This document shows positions 36,448 through 46,327 of a stretch of 64,000 nt of DNA, piece after piece. The translations under genes were made by a program, and so were the position numbers. Below the pieces are notes generated by a model. That model was not told where the DNA came from. It saw nothing but the letters and a program-made list of their open reading frames with translations, and made no database searches. The stretch covers positions 682,001-746,000 of the forward strand of contig JAYQJE010000001.1 in the NCBI GenBank assembly GCA_038142005.1, given 5' to 3'. Numbering within the stretch: the stretch's first letter is position 1; each line of letters starts with the position of its first letter. This DNA is from SHAN690 sp023262195. Lineage in GTDB: Bacteria > Bacteroidota > Bacteroidia > Flavobacteriales_G > Salibacteraceae.

Positions 36448-37884
36448 ATGAAACTTCGCACACGAATAATCTTGGCCATGACCTTGCTTATGGTCTTCTC
36501 TTTACTTGTAATCGGAGCGGTGACCGTGTTCTTTTTCAAATCACAAAACGATAAGTATCACGAAGAGCGCCTAGAGCGAAAGGAGCGGGCAATAAAGACC
36601 GAAATGATGTATTTCTCAAAGGAGGTTGAAACCCAAGATGGAGAGGATGTGGTAATCAGAGAGTTTGAGCAAGAATTGCTTCGGCTTTCGGAAGTACACA
36701 ACATGGAAATCAATATTTACAACGTAAAGGGCGAGATGCTCATTTCCGCGAGGCCGGGCGTCATCCATTCTGAATACGTAGATCGCAACGTGCCTCGAAG
36801 TGCTCTTGACCAACTCAAAACCACTGACCGTATTGTTATTCGCGAATCCATGGATGAGCATATCTATCTCAGTGATTATACCATCCTGAGAAACTCAGAA
36901 AACACCCCTATCGCAATTTTAAACCTTCCCTATGAACAAAACCAAGAGGTCAATCAGAGTGATCTACCCGAATTTTTGGGCTCGATAGGCGTTACTTACA
37001 TATTTCTTTTTCTCGCAGCCATTGGATTAACCTTTGTGCTGTCAAATTCAATTACTAAGAATTTGATTGTGGTGGGGCAAAAAATGCAGTCAGTGGATCT
37101 GAACCAAGCAAATGAGCCCTTAGAGTGGAAGAGTGACGATGAAATTGGAACGCTAATCTCGTCATACAATCAGATGCTGCGAAAGCTCGAAGAGAGCCGC
37201 GACCTAATGGCAAAAACAGAGCGAGAAAGTGCTTGGCGAGAAATGGCAAGACAAGTTGCTCATGAAATTAAAAACCCTTTAACTCCGATCAAACTAAGCG
37301 TCCAGCATCTACAAGCTACCTCAGACTTTGATTCACCTGAGTGGCAAGAAAAGTTCAAGGCTACCATGGGTATGATTATCCAGCAGATCGACCTTCTTAC
37401 TCGAATTGCCTCAGATTTTAGTGCCTTCGCTAAAATGAATGAGGGACAAAATGAAAAGGTAAATGTAAATGAAGCTATACGTGATACTGCTTTGTTGTTT
37501 GCTGATATTCCAATGCAATTGGACTATAAGATTCCTGAGGAAACTTGCTGCGTCCAAACGGATCCTGATTCGCTTAGGCGCTTACTAAACAATTTGGTAA
37601 AAAACGCCAAACAAGCCTTGGTAGACACGGAAAACGCCAAAATTGTCATCACCGCTATATGCAAAGGCGATGGTGTTTCGATATCCATATCAGATAACGG
37701 ACCTGGCGTGCCAGAAGATATGGTGAGTAAAATCTTTCAACCCAATTTCACCACAAAATCCAGCGGCACCGGCTTAGGCTTGGCAATTTGCCAACAAATT
37801 GCTCAACGTGCTGGCGGAAGTATTTCTTTAAAGACCAGCTAATTTGGAGGCGCTACGTTTTGTGTTTATCTACCCACTGCATAA
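36448..37884 (+). CDS. Sensor histidine kinase (HAMP-HisKA-HATPase), with an in-frame TAA near its end
   Basis: Two membrane helices (residues ~8-30 LAMTLLMVFSLLVIGAVTVF and ~180-200) flank a ~150-residue sensor region. Then come HAMP (~200-250), HisKA with phospho-acceptor His in MARQVAHEIKNPLTPIKLS, and HATPase_c with N-box NLVKNAKQAL, G1 SDNGPGV and G2 SSGTGLGLA. The frame meets TAA at 37840-37842 after SISLKTS, but translation past it reads FGGATFCVYLPTA to a stop at 37884, exactly the last strand expected (G-T-F-V-LP). An adjacent indel pair (CTAATTT for CAATTTT) would explain it. No response regulator is adjacent. The signal is unknown. Confidence 0.88.
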
Positions 37885-37944
37885 AATCAGGATAGTGGAT
37901 GTACTATTCAAGGTGTAAATTAGCCCAATTAATTTATTGAAGGC

Positions 37945-38727
37945 ATGGATATGAACACACTTTTAGTTTCAAGAGAAGGACACATCGCAACGGTCACAAT
38001 CAACCGTCCAGATAAGCTCAACGCTTTAAACAAACAAGTAATCGCAGAACTCGGTGCTTGTATGACGCAACTCGATAATGATGCCGAAATCCGTTGTGTA
38101 ATTCTTACTGGGGCTGGTGATAAGGCTTTTGTTGCTGGTGCTGACATTTCTGAGTTTGCTTCTTTTAGCGTTGAAGAAGGTAAAAAGCTTGCTGCCGAAG
38201 GCCAGCAAAAGCTATTTGATTTGGTAGAGCAAATGAGCACTCCAGTTATCGCGGCTGTTAATGGATTTGCGCTTGGAGGTGGATTAGAATTGGCCATGAG
38301 CTGTCACTTGCGTGTGGCTTCCGAAAATGCTAAAATGGGATTGCCAGAAGTGTCATTAGGGGTGATTCCTGGGTATGGAGGCACTCAAAGACTTCCAAGA
38401 CTAATTGGAAAAGGTCGAGCGATGGAGCTAATTGCTACTGCACAAATGATGAATGCGAGTCGTGCTGAAGAAACCGGGTTGGTTAATTATGTTGTGCCTC
38501 AAGAAGGCCTTCTTGAAAAGTGTCAAGAGATTGCGAATAGAATTGTCCGAAACTCACCAACAGCAATCGGATTTGCAACAGAAGCGGTGAATGATGGTTT
38601 TGATTCTGATAAAAACGGATTCCATTCAGAAATTGAGCTTTTTGGCAAAGCATTTGGAACCTCAGACTTTAAGGAGGGTACCTCAGCCTTTTTAGAAAAG
38701 CGTAAACCATCCTTTAAGGGCGAATAG
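37945..38727 (+). CDS. Enoyl-CoA hydratase/isomerase family protein (crotonase)
   Basis: 260 residues. The crotonase oxyanion-hole segments are AFVAGADISEF and NGFALGGGLELAMSCH. Both catalytic Glu positions of hydratases are present (Glu in GGLELAM and in LPEVSLGVIPGYGGTQRL), so it is probably a true enoyl-CoA hydratase acting in fatty acid or amino acid oxidation. A second in-frame ATG at 37951 is an equally possible start. The 3' end overlaps the convergent gene by 14 bases. Confidence 0.93.
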   Translation: MDMNTLLVSREGHIATVTINRPDKLNALNKQVIAELGACMTQLDNDAEIRCVILTGAGDKAFVAGADISEFASFSVEEGKKLAAEGQQKLFDLVEQMSTPVIAAVNGFALGGGLELAMSCHLRVASENAKMGLPEVSLGVIPGYGGTQRLPRLIGKGRAMELIATAQMMNASRAEETGLVNYVVPQEGLLEKCQEIANRIVRNSPTAIGFATEAVNDGFDSDKNGFHSEIELFGKAFGTSDFKEGTSAFLEKRKPSFKGE

Positions 38728-39271
38728 CACAGCAGCCCTCCTTCATTTCAAAGTATGAAGTCGTGAGCCGATGGAATGCAGGTAAACTGTTGATGAGATT
38801 TTCTTCGTTGCGCGCCCCAATTACCATGATAATCACGTGCAGCCCTTCATCAATGTAGGCTACATGTTCATAATTGTCGTTTTCTCCGCCTCGATACGAC
38901 ATAATTCGAATGGGCTTATTTTGCAAAAACGTATGAAGAGTCTCGACTTCTTTTACCTCAACTCCTTGAGACATTTTTACAAACTTGTTTGCATCCATCT
39001 TCATCACCGCATCTAGGGTTTGGTTGCTATCCGATTTAAAAGAAAGGTTGACGTACATCACTACGGGTGCGTTCGTCCATTTCGTGTCTACTTGATGGTA
39101 TGCACTAATTAAACCCATTTCTTTAGCACTAGTGGTATCGCGCACCCAACCCAGAGGGGTAGGAATAGAAAACCTTATTTGTGGTTGAAAAACAACAAGC
39201 GACTCTGGGGCTTGAGCAAACAAACCGTGAGAAACGGCTACCAAAACCAAGATTAAAAACTGCCTTCTCAT
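38714..39271 (-). CDS. Exported protein of unknown function
   Basis: 185 residues with a signal peptide (MRRQFLILVLVAVSHGLFAQ). The mature part has mixed alpha/beta pattern (FSIPTPLGWVRDTTSAKEMG, YVNLSFKSDSNQTLDAVMKM, YEHVAYIDEGLHVIIMVIG), loosely like a PsbP/LpqN-type single domain, but I cannot assign a family. A Cys pair ends the protein (EGCCAIRP). Monocistronic, convergent with the crotonase gene. Confidence 0.6.
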   Translation of the reverse strand: MRRQFLILVLVAVSHGLFAQAPESLVVFQPQIRFSIPTPLGWVRDTTSAKEMGLISAYHQVDTKWTNAPVVMYVNLSFKSDSNQTLDAVMKMDANKFVKMSQGVEVKEVETLHTFLQNKPIRIMSYRGGENDNYEHVAYIDEGLHVIIMVIGARNEENLINSLPAFHRLTTSYFEMKEGCCAIRP

Positions 39272-39392
39272 AAGTCGCTAATTTACACCAGTTGGAGCGA
39301 TACGGTGGTGGGTTTAGAGATGACCATTGTACGGTTGAAATCTTTAACAGACGTGTGATAATTTGCCGCGAAGTCCGCGTTTATTTGTGATA

Positions 39393-40879
39393 ATGGCATC
39401 GCCCCTCAAAAAGCTTGCTGGCCAAACCGCCATCTACGGGTTTAGTAGTATTCTCGGGAGGCTATTAAATTATGCGCTTACACCTCTATACACGAGCGCC
39501 CATGTTTTTACTACAGATCAATACGGCATTATAACAGAAATGTACTCTTATGTGGCCTTTCTCGTGGTGTTGCTCATGTATGGAATGGAGACTGCCTTCT
39601 TCAGGTTTTACTCCAATTCCGATCAAAAAACAGTGGTTTACAGCACCGCCATTTGGTCTTTGGCATTTAGCACATTTGCATTCATCGCGCTGACCAGCCT
39701 GTTTTCTGGGCCCATTTCAAGCACTCTAGGCTACCCAAACCACCAAGAATACATCATTTGGTTTGCGATTATTGTAGGGTTAGACGCATTAATTGCAATT
39801 CCACTTGCCAGGCTTAGAGCCGAAAACAAGCCTATTCGTTTTGCCTTAATTAACTTTTCTTTCATTGGAGTGAATATTGGGCTAAATCTGTTTTTCCTCT
39901 GGTATTGCTTGCCCGAATATCAAAGCGGAAACGCCAATTGGCTTATAGATACTTTTTACAACCCTGAAATTGGTGTTGGGTATGTTTTTATTTCAAACCT
40001 TATTGCCAGTATCGTGCGGTTTGCATTGGTGCTTCCTGATCTAGGAAAAATTCGTGTGGTGTTTGATACGGAGGTTTGGAAAAACATGATGAGGTATGGC
40101 ACTCCTCTATTAATTGTTGGCCTTGCCGGCATTATCAATGAAACGCTTGACAAGCCACTACTAAAGTGGATTCTTATCCCTACCCTAGGGGAAGAAGAGG
40201 CAATGAGTCAAGTAGGTATTTATGGTGGTGTTTACAAGCTTTCTATAGCGATTACGCTCTTCGTACAGGCGTATAGATACGCGGCTGAGCCATTCTTTTT
40301 GATCAAAAAGACAAATCAGAATCTAAGGCTACATACGCCAAAATGCTTCATTGGTTTACCGGATTTGTGCTCTTTGCTTTTCTGGTCATCACTTTATACA
40401 TCGATGTCTTTAAACATTTCTTACAGAGTGAAGCCTATTGGGAAGCATTAGATATTGTGCCGGTTTTGATTCTAGCGAATGTGTGCCTAGGCATCTATTA
40501 TAACCTTAGTGTATGGTATAAACTCACGGACAAAACTATCTATGGGTCATATATGGCTGTGTTGGGTGCCGTTATTACCATCTCGCTCAACTTAATTCTC
40601 ATCCCAAAGATTGGCTTCCGAGGAGCCGCATACACCACGCTTATTTGTTATGCATCTATGGCTGTGGTCTCCTTTCTTGTCGGGCAAAGGCATTATCACG
40701 TACCCTATTCTGTTCCAAAAATTGCGACCTTTTTTGGCCTTGCTTTATTTCTTTTTACCATTGACCGATTGGTAACCATTAACTCAATCTGGCTAGCATA
40801 CTCGCTCAAAGCCTTGCTTATTGCGATGTTTGTTTCTAGTGTTTACTTCGTAGAACGAAAATCCAGCTACACGCAATGA
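39393..40879 (+). CDS. Polysaccharide (Wzx-type) flippase/oligosaccharide exporter, frameshifted
   Basis: MATE/MOP-superfamily membrane protein with about 12-14 helices. ATG 39393 (MASPLKKLAGQTAIYGFSSI). The LGRLLNYALTPLYT motif is typical of this Bacteroidota flippase group. A base is lost near 40318-40326; corrected, the join reads KKTNQ-ESKATYAKMLHWFTGF and the protein continues to 40879 (about 495 residues). It probably moves lipid-linked glycans across the inner membrane. The stop overlaps dut by four bases (ATGA). Confidence 0.88.
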
Positions 40880-41328
40880 GCCTCGAAATTCAAATTGTAA
40901 ACAAAAGCAACAATCCAACACCAAAATATGAGTCCGACCAAGCTGCTGGACTTGACCTGAGAGCAAACTTGCCTCAAGGACCCATTATTCTCGAGCCTGG
41001 ACAGAGAAAACTGATAGCTACAGGTTTGCACATTGCGCTTCCTGATGGGTTTGAGGCGCAGGTAAGGCCAAGATCTGGATTAGCCTATAAACACGGCATC
41101 ACCGTGCTCAACACTCCCGGAACCATTGATGCAGACTATCGTGGTGACATCGGTGTGATCTTGATAAATCATGGCCAAGAAGCGTTTGAGGTGAATTCTG
41201 GTGATAGAATAGCTCAGCTCGTAATTGCTCGACATGAGCGTGCCGTATTAACAGAGTCAGATGCGCTCAATGAGACAAAAAGGGGTGCGAAGGGTTTTGG
41301 GAGTACGGGTAAAAGCAACTGCCCTTGA
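40876..41328 (+). CDS. dut: dUTP diphosphatase
   Basis: 150 residues; trimeric dUTPase hydrolysing dUTP to dUMP. All five motifs are seen: AAGLDLRAN, RPRSGLA, GTIDADYRGDIGVIL (catalytic Asp and the uracil-specific Tyr region), GDRIAQLV and RGAKGFGSTG. Coupled to the flippase by ATGA overlap, followed by the nucleotidyltransferase. Confidence 0.97.
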   Translation: MSLEIQIVNKSNNPTPKYESDQAAGLDLRANLPQGPIILEPGQRKLIATGLHIALPDGFEAQVRPRSGLAYKHGITVLNTPGTIDADYRGDIGVILINHGQEAFEVNSGDRIAQLVIARHERAVLTESDALNETKRGAKGFGSTGKSNCP

Positions 41329-41401
41329 TATTAATACAATTTCGCATTTAACTATTATTCAAATCCGCAGTAATTAAGACTTTCGCAACAAACCAATCGC
41401 A

Positions 41402-42404
41402 ATGAATTTGATCATTCCAATGGCAGGTATGGGTAAACGCCTGCGACCTCACACACTTATTACACCAAAGCCGCTTATTCCTGTAGGAGGAAAGCCTATA
41501 GTTCAAAGATTGGTTGAAGATATTGCCGCGTTATGTGATGAGCCAATAAACGAAATAGGGTTCATCATTGGTAATTTTGGCCAAGCCGTAGAGGAGCAAC
41601 TCTTGGACATTGCCAAAAACCTAGGCGCGCAAGGAAAAATCTACTATCAACATGAGGCGCTTGGCACAGGCCATGCCATATACTGCGCTGAAGAGTCACT
41701 AAACGGACCAGTCATTGTGGCTTTTGCGGACACGCTGTTTCGCGCAGATTTTAAAATCACTGATGCTGAGGAGGGGGTGATTTGGGTAAAACAAATTGAC
41801 GACCCCAGCCAGTTTGGTGTCGTTAAGCTTGATGATGATGGGTGTAATCACTGACTTTGTAGAAAAACCTTCAACCTTCGTTTCTGACTTAGCCATTATT
41901 GGAATCTACTTTTTCAAAGATGGAGAACACCTTAAGCGCGAGCTTAAATCACTGCTCGACAACAAAGTGATTAAATCAGGCGAGTATCAACTCACTGATG
42001 CCTTAGAAAACATGAAAGCACAAGGGGTAAAATTTGTTCCTGGTCAGGTAGATCACTGGATGGACTGCGGTAACAAGGAAGCAACAGTTGATACAAACAT
42101 GGCGGTACTCGACTTTGAAAAAGACAAGAATCTAATCGACTCAACCGCATCCATTAAAGACAGCACCATAATAGAGCCTGTGTTCATTGGCAAGGGCGCA
42201 AAGATTCATTCCTCAGTTATTGGGCCGCACGTATCTATTGGCGCTAATGCTACCATTCGAGACAGCCGAATATCAAACAGCATCGTGCGGCACGAAACAA
42301 TTATTGCTAACGCTGTGTTGACTGGCTCGATGATTGGTAATAATGCTAACGTATCGCCTGACGCTTTGAATTTAAGTGTGGGTGATTATAGTTCAATTGA
42401 ATAA
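41402..42404 (+). CDS. Sugar-phosphate nucleotidyltransferase (RfbA/GlmU-like), frameshifted
   Basis: Nucleotide-binding N-terminus MNLIIPMAGMGKRLRPHTLI with TPKPLIPVGGKP, the standard G-x-G-x-R/PK signature of NTP-transferases. An extra G at 41840-41842 breaks the frame; corrected it reads VVKLDDDGVITDFVEKP. The C-terminus has left-handed beta-helix hexapeptides (IGKGAKIHSSVIGPHVSIGA). About 334 residues. It likely activates a sugar-1-phosphate for surface glycans, in keeping with the flippase two genes upstream. The exact sugar cannot be read. Confidence 0.9.
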
Positions 42405-42407
42405 TAA

Positions 42408-44120
42408 TTGGTGCTGAGAATTCTTGTTTATATAGGTCTTTGGTTGGCCCCTTTTCTCTGCTTTTCCCAAGCTAAGGTTGGGGCAGAGCTTAATGATGAA
42501 AAACAAGTCTCGTTTACCTCTAAATACATCAATGCTGATAAGGAGCGCATCCTCGGAAACTATGACAAAGCATACGCACTCTACACAGAATGCCTTGAGC
42601 TAAACCCGAAAAATGATGGCGTTCATTATGCGCTTGCAAGGCTATTTCTAACGCAAAATAATGTCGATGCCGCCATCTATCATTTCAACGAAGCGAGTGA
42701 ATTAGATCCCACCAACGCTTGGTACCTTACACGTCTTGCGGATTTATATAACCAAACAAACGATCTGAAAAACGCAGACAAGGTTTTTAAAAGACTCAGA
42801 AAACTTGATGAGAACAACCCTGAGTATGCCTACAATCATGGCAGTTTAATGCTTTACACACGCAACACTAAAAAAGCGCTACAATATTTCAGAGATTACG
42901 AGGCAATCGCAGGTATCAATCCCGAACTGAGCATTACCAAGTTTCAATACCTGGTTGGCGAAGAAGAGTTCGATTTAGCGGAAAAAGAAATCGAAATAGC
43001 TATTGAACAGTTCCCAGATGAAGCGAGGCTATACAGTTATCTCGCTGATTTATATAAGGCCAAAGGAAGATACGCAAAGGCGCTACAGGTTTTTTCAAAA
43101 GCCATGAAAATAGAGCCAAACAATGCCTACATACAATTATCACTCGCAGAGTATTTCGAGCAAAACAACCAAGCTGATTCAGCTAAGGTTTATCTATCAA
43201 AAGCATTCAATAACGCTTCCTTAGATATCGACACCAAAATCAGCATACTTCTCAGCAAATACCCAAGCGCAGAGCAAAGCCCGAATGTCCGCAGCGAGCT
43301 GCTAGGTTTGTGTAAATACGTAATCGAAACACACCCCACTAACCCAAAGTCACACTCAGTTTATGGAGATTTTCTCTTTCTTGACAACCAACTTGACTCG
43401 GCCAGACAGTCTTATTATCGCGCCATTGATTTAGATCCATCCAAGTTTGCCCTGTGGAATCAGGTCCTAGTAATCGATTCTGAACTAAACGACCCTTCTG
43501 CATTGGCAATAGACAGTAAAAAAGCCATTGAACTATTCCCTTCGCAACCATCACTTTATTTGTTTAATGGAATAGCAAACACTCAAGAAGAGCAATATCA
43601 AGATGCTGTTAAGTCTCTAAAGTTGGGGTCACAGTTGGTAATTGGCAATAAGCCTTTGGTGGTGCAGCTGCTCGCTAGTCTGGGAGATGCTTATCACGAG
43701 CTTGGAAACCATCAATCCTCAGATAGTGCATTCTCAGCTGCACTCAACATAGACAGCAACAACGCCTACGTCCTAAACAATTACAGTTATTTCTTAAGTC
43801 TGCGAAAAGAAAAGCTTGATCTGGCTAAAGGACTTTCTATCAAAGCCAATGAGCTTGTGCCAAATAATGCTTCATATTTAGACACACATGGGTGGGTGCT
43901 TTACCAAATGGGAGACTATCCAGAAGCTTTAGAATATTTGAAAATGTCGTTAGAGGCAGGGGGGCATCATAGTAGTGAGGTTCTAGAGCACTATGGAGAC
44001 ACGCTATTTAATCTTGGACGAGAGGCCGAAGCCAAAAGCTTTTGGCAAGACGCTCAAGAAGCGGGTGGAGAATCTCCAGAATTAATCCAAAAAATAAAGA
44101 CCGGTTCGCTCAATGAATAA
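42408..44120 (+). CDS. TPR-repeat exported protein
   Basis: About 570 residues from TTG 42408 or GTG 42411, four bases after the nucleotidyltransferase. Signal peptide ILVYIGLWLAPFLCFSQ, then roughly 14 TPR helices-pairs (e.g. GNYDKAYALYTECLELNPKN, GRYAKALQVFSKAMKIEPNN, GDYPEALEYLKMSLEAGG). TPR proteins at this locus in Bacteroidota precede DUF4292 and EnvC-like genes, suggesting a scaffold for envelope assembly (inference). The stop overlaps the next start by eight bases. Confidence 0.85.
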   Translation: MVLRILVYIGLWLAPFLCFSQAKVGAELNDEKQVSFTSKYINADKERILGNYDKAYALYTECLELNPKNDGVHYALARLFLTQNNVDAAIYHFNEASELDPTNAWYLTRLADLYNQTNDLKNADKVFKRLRKLDENNPEYAYNHGSLMLYTRNTKKALQYFRDYEAIAGINPELSITKFQYLVGEEEFDLAEKEIEIAIEQFPDEARLYSYLADLYKAKGRYAKALQVFSKAMKIEPNNAYIQLSLAEYFEQNNQADSAKVYLSKAFNNASLDIDTKISILLSKYPSAEQSPNVRSELLGLCKYVIETHPTNPKSHSVYGDFLFLDNQLDSARQSYYRAIDLDPSKFALWNQVLVIDSELNDPSALAIDSKKAIELFPSQPSLYLFNGIANTQEEQYQDAVKSLKLGSQLVIGNKPLVVQLLASLGDAYHELGNHQSSDSAFSAALNIDSNNAYVLNNYSYFLSLRKEKLDLAKGLSIKANELVPNNASYLDTHGWVLYQMGDYPEALEYLKMSLEAGGHHSSEVLEHYGDTLFNLGREAEAKSFWQDAQEAGGESPELIQKIKTGSLNE

Positions 44121-44940
44121 ATCATTGCTCATAGGGTTATTCGTTTCCTTACTAGTCGGCCAGTCTTGTAAAAGCTCTAGAGAGGCTACTGCAGGCGCTG
44201 CCGACTTATCAAACCGAAAAACCGCTGAGCTTGTTGAGCTTCTTAAGTCATCTGACCAAAAGTGCGATTGGACTAATATTAAATATGATATAGAGATCAA
44301 AACCAACAAAATTGACGACAGCTTTAAGCTATATGTCCGTTCACGAATAGACAGCGCGATTTGGGTTTCGGCAACATATTATGCCGTGGAGGTGGCTCGG
44401 TTCTTATTCACTCCAGATAGCGTGAAGTTTATGGACAGAAGAAACAACCAATACTATGTTGGCGGATATGAATACATCACCAATACCTTCATGGTTGATG
44501 CAGACTTTTGGACACTGCAAGACCTAATAATGGGTAATGGCTCTGCCTTTGTCGACTCCAGAGACGAAAAGCTGTATTCAAGTGAAAATGATGGAAGCTA
44601 TAAAATCAGCTATTTCAAAGACAGCCAAATAAGGCGAGCTATGAAAAAAGATGAGAACAAAGGTGTTTCGGACCTTGCGGTAAGCTTGGTTTTAGACCCA
44701 TCCTCTTTCCGGGTTGAAACAACTACCATTCTCGATATTGAGGATGAGCGCTCGCTCACGGTAAATTATTCTAACCATAAGCCACTGTGTGAAACCACCC
44801 ATCCACACACCACCATTTTCAGCGCTGAATCTCCCAATGAACAAGCCACCGTGAAAACATCCATTATCAAGATATCCTCTGGCAAGCGAGTTAGTCTTTC
44901 CTTTACGATTCCTGATAAATATGAACCCCTGGCTCCTTAG
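44113..44940 (+). CDS. DUF4292 lipoprotein
   Basis: 275 residues. Lipoprotein signal LLIGLFVSLLVGQSCKSS. The body resembles a LolA/LolB-like half-barrel (YDIEIKTNKIDDSFKLYVRS, IWVSATYYAVEVARFLFTPD, SVKFMDRRNNQYYVGGYEYI), as described for DUF4292. A role in lipoprotein or lipid handling at the outer membrane is an inference. Overlaps the EnvC-like gene by 20 bases. Confidence 0.85.
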   Translation: MNKSLLIGLFVSLLVGQSCKSSREATAGAADLSNRKTAELVELLKSSDQKCDWTNIKYDIEIKTNKIDDSFKLYVRSRIDSAIWVSATYYAVEVARFLFTPDSVKFMDRRNNQYYVGGYEYITNTFMVDADFWTLQDLIMGNGSAFVDSRDEKLYSSENDGSYKISYFKDSQIRRAMKKDENKGVSDLAVSLVLDPSSFRVETTTILDIEDERSLTVNYSNHKPLCETTHPHTTIFSAESPNEQATVKTSIIKISSGKRVSLSFTIPDKYEPLAP

Positions 44941-46113
44941 CATATTAGTCCTTTTGACTTTCTGCGTTTCTGCGGGGGCACAATCCAGTTCAGAACTCAA
45001 GCGGAAACAACAACAGCTTAAAGAAGACATTGCCTATAAGGAAAAACTCCTCAAGCAAATCGAAGAAGACAGCAAGAATGCGCAATCGAGGATGAAAATT
45101 GCGTCCCAAAAAATTGCCCAAAGAGAAGAATTAATAGCGGTTTTACTTAAGGAGCTCGACCTCATTGACTTGAAAATTGAGCAAAATGAAGACCTCATCG
45201 TATCTCTTGAAAGCGACATAGCCCAACTCAAAGATGAATATGCCAAAATGGTGGTACAAGCCTATAAAACTCTCAACACCGCTGATAAGGTCATGTATCT
45301 GTTTGCAAGCGATGATTTTGACCAAGCCTATCGCAGGCTCAAGTATCTCCAACAATTGACGGAATATCGGCAGCGTCAGGTTAGAGCCATTTTAGCTACC
45401 CAAGAAAATCTCAATAAAAGAAAGAGCTGCTCGAATCTCAACGAGAAGAAAAAAACAGAGTGCTTAATTCACACAATCAAGAAAAGTTGGTGTTAAACCG
45501 AGAAAAGCAAGAAAAAGAAAAGAAGCTGAATCAACTCAGCGGGAAAGAAGCGCAGTATAAAAGAGAACTTGCGGAAGCCAATCGTAAATCTGAAGAATTG
45601 AAAGCGGCAATTAAAAAGGCGATTGATCGTGAAATGGCTAAAACAAACAGCGGTACTGCCTCAAAAACCTATAATCTTACTCCGGAAGCCCGCGAATTAA
45701 GCAACAACTTTACATCTAATCAAGGTAAGTTACCCTGGCCCGTAGATAAGGGCGAAATCGTAGCTTACTTTGGTGAGCATCCTCACCCATTTCTGTCTCA
45801 AGTTACCGTAAAGAATAATGGTATTACTGTATCAACCACCCAAGGCAGTAGAGCTCGGTCTGTATTTGATGGCGAGGTTTCAAAAATTATTATTCTGCCC
45901 GGTGTGGGTAAAGTAGTCATGATTAGACATGGTGAATACATCACGGTGTACACCAATTTGACCGAAACTTTCGTTACTACAGGAGATAAGATCAAAACCA
46001 AAGAAGAGATTGGTGTTATCAGCACCGATCGAGGAAAAACCGAATTCGAATTTCAGCTTTGGAAGGGCAGCGAACTGATAAATCCCATTTCATGGATTTA
46101 CGGAGCCAAGTAG
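44921..46113 (+). CDS. EnvC-like murein hydrolase activator (coiled coil + degenerate LytM), frameshifted
   Basis: Signal peptide (LLSILVLLTFCVSAGAQ), a long coiled coil (residues ~20-260), then a LytM domain. A lost A in the run 45416-45419 splits it; corrected, the coil continues KKKELLESQREEKNRVLNS. The LytM zinc ligands are missing: the HxxxD position reads NNGITVS and the HxH position reads EFEFQLWK. As in EnvC and NlpD, it probably activates an amidase during cell division rather than cutting peptidoglycan itself. Corrected length about 397 residues. tatA follows. Confidence 0.88.
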
Positions 46114-46150
46114 GCGCCCTTTCGTAACTTCGTAACCTTAATTTTAGATT

Positions 46151-46318
46151 ATGGGAGGAATTGGACCTTGGCAAATCGTACTCATCATTGCCGTCTTGCT
46201 ATTGTTATTTGGAGGGCGCAAAATTCCCGAGCTTATGCGCGGGCTTGGTAAGGGTATGAAAGAATTTAAAGACGCTACGAAAGACGATAGCGAAACTTCA
46301 GATAAAACAACAGACTGA
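46151..46318 (+). CDS. tatA: Twin-arginine translocase subunit TatA
   Basis: 55 residues. One N-terminal membrane helix (GPWQIVLIIAVLLLLFGG) with the conserved FG hinge, then an amphipathic helix (KIPELMRGLGKGMKEFKDA) and a short charged tail. This is the typical TatA/E layout; it forms the pore-like component that moves folded proteins. tatC is not in the window. Located 37 bases after the EnvC-like gene. Confidence 0.95.
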   Translation: MGGIGPWQIVLIIAVLLLLFGGRKIPELMRGLGKGMKEFKDATKDDSETSDKTTD

Positions 46319-46327
46319 TCATAGCTA

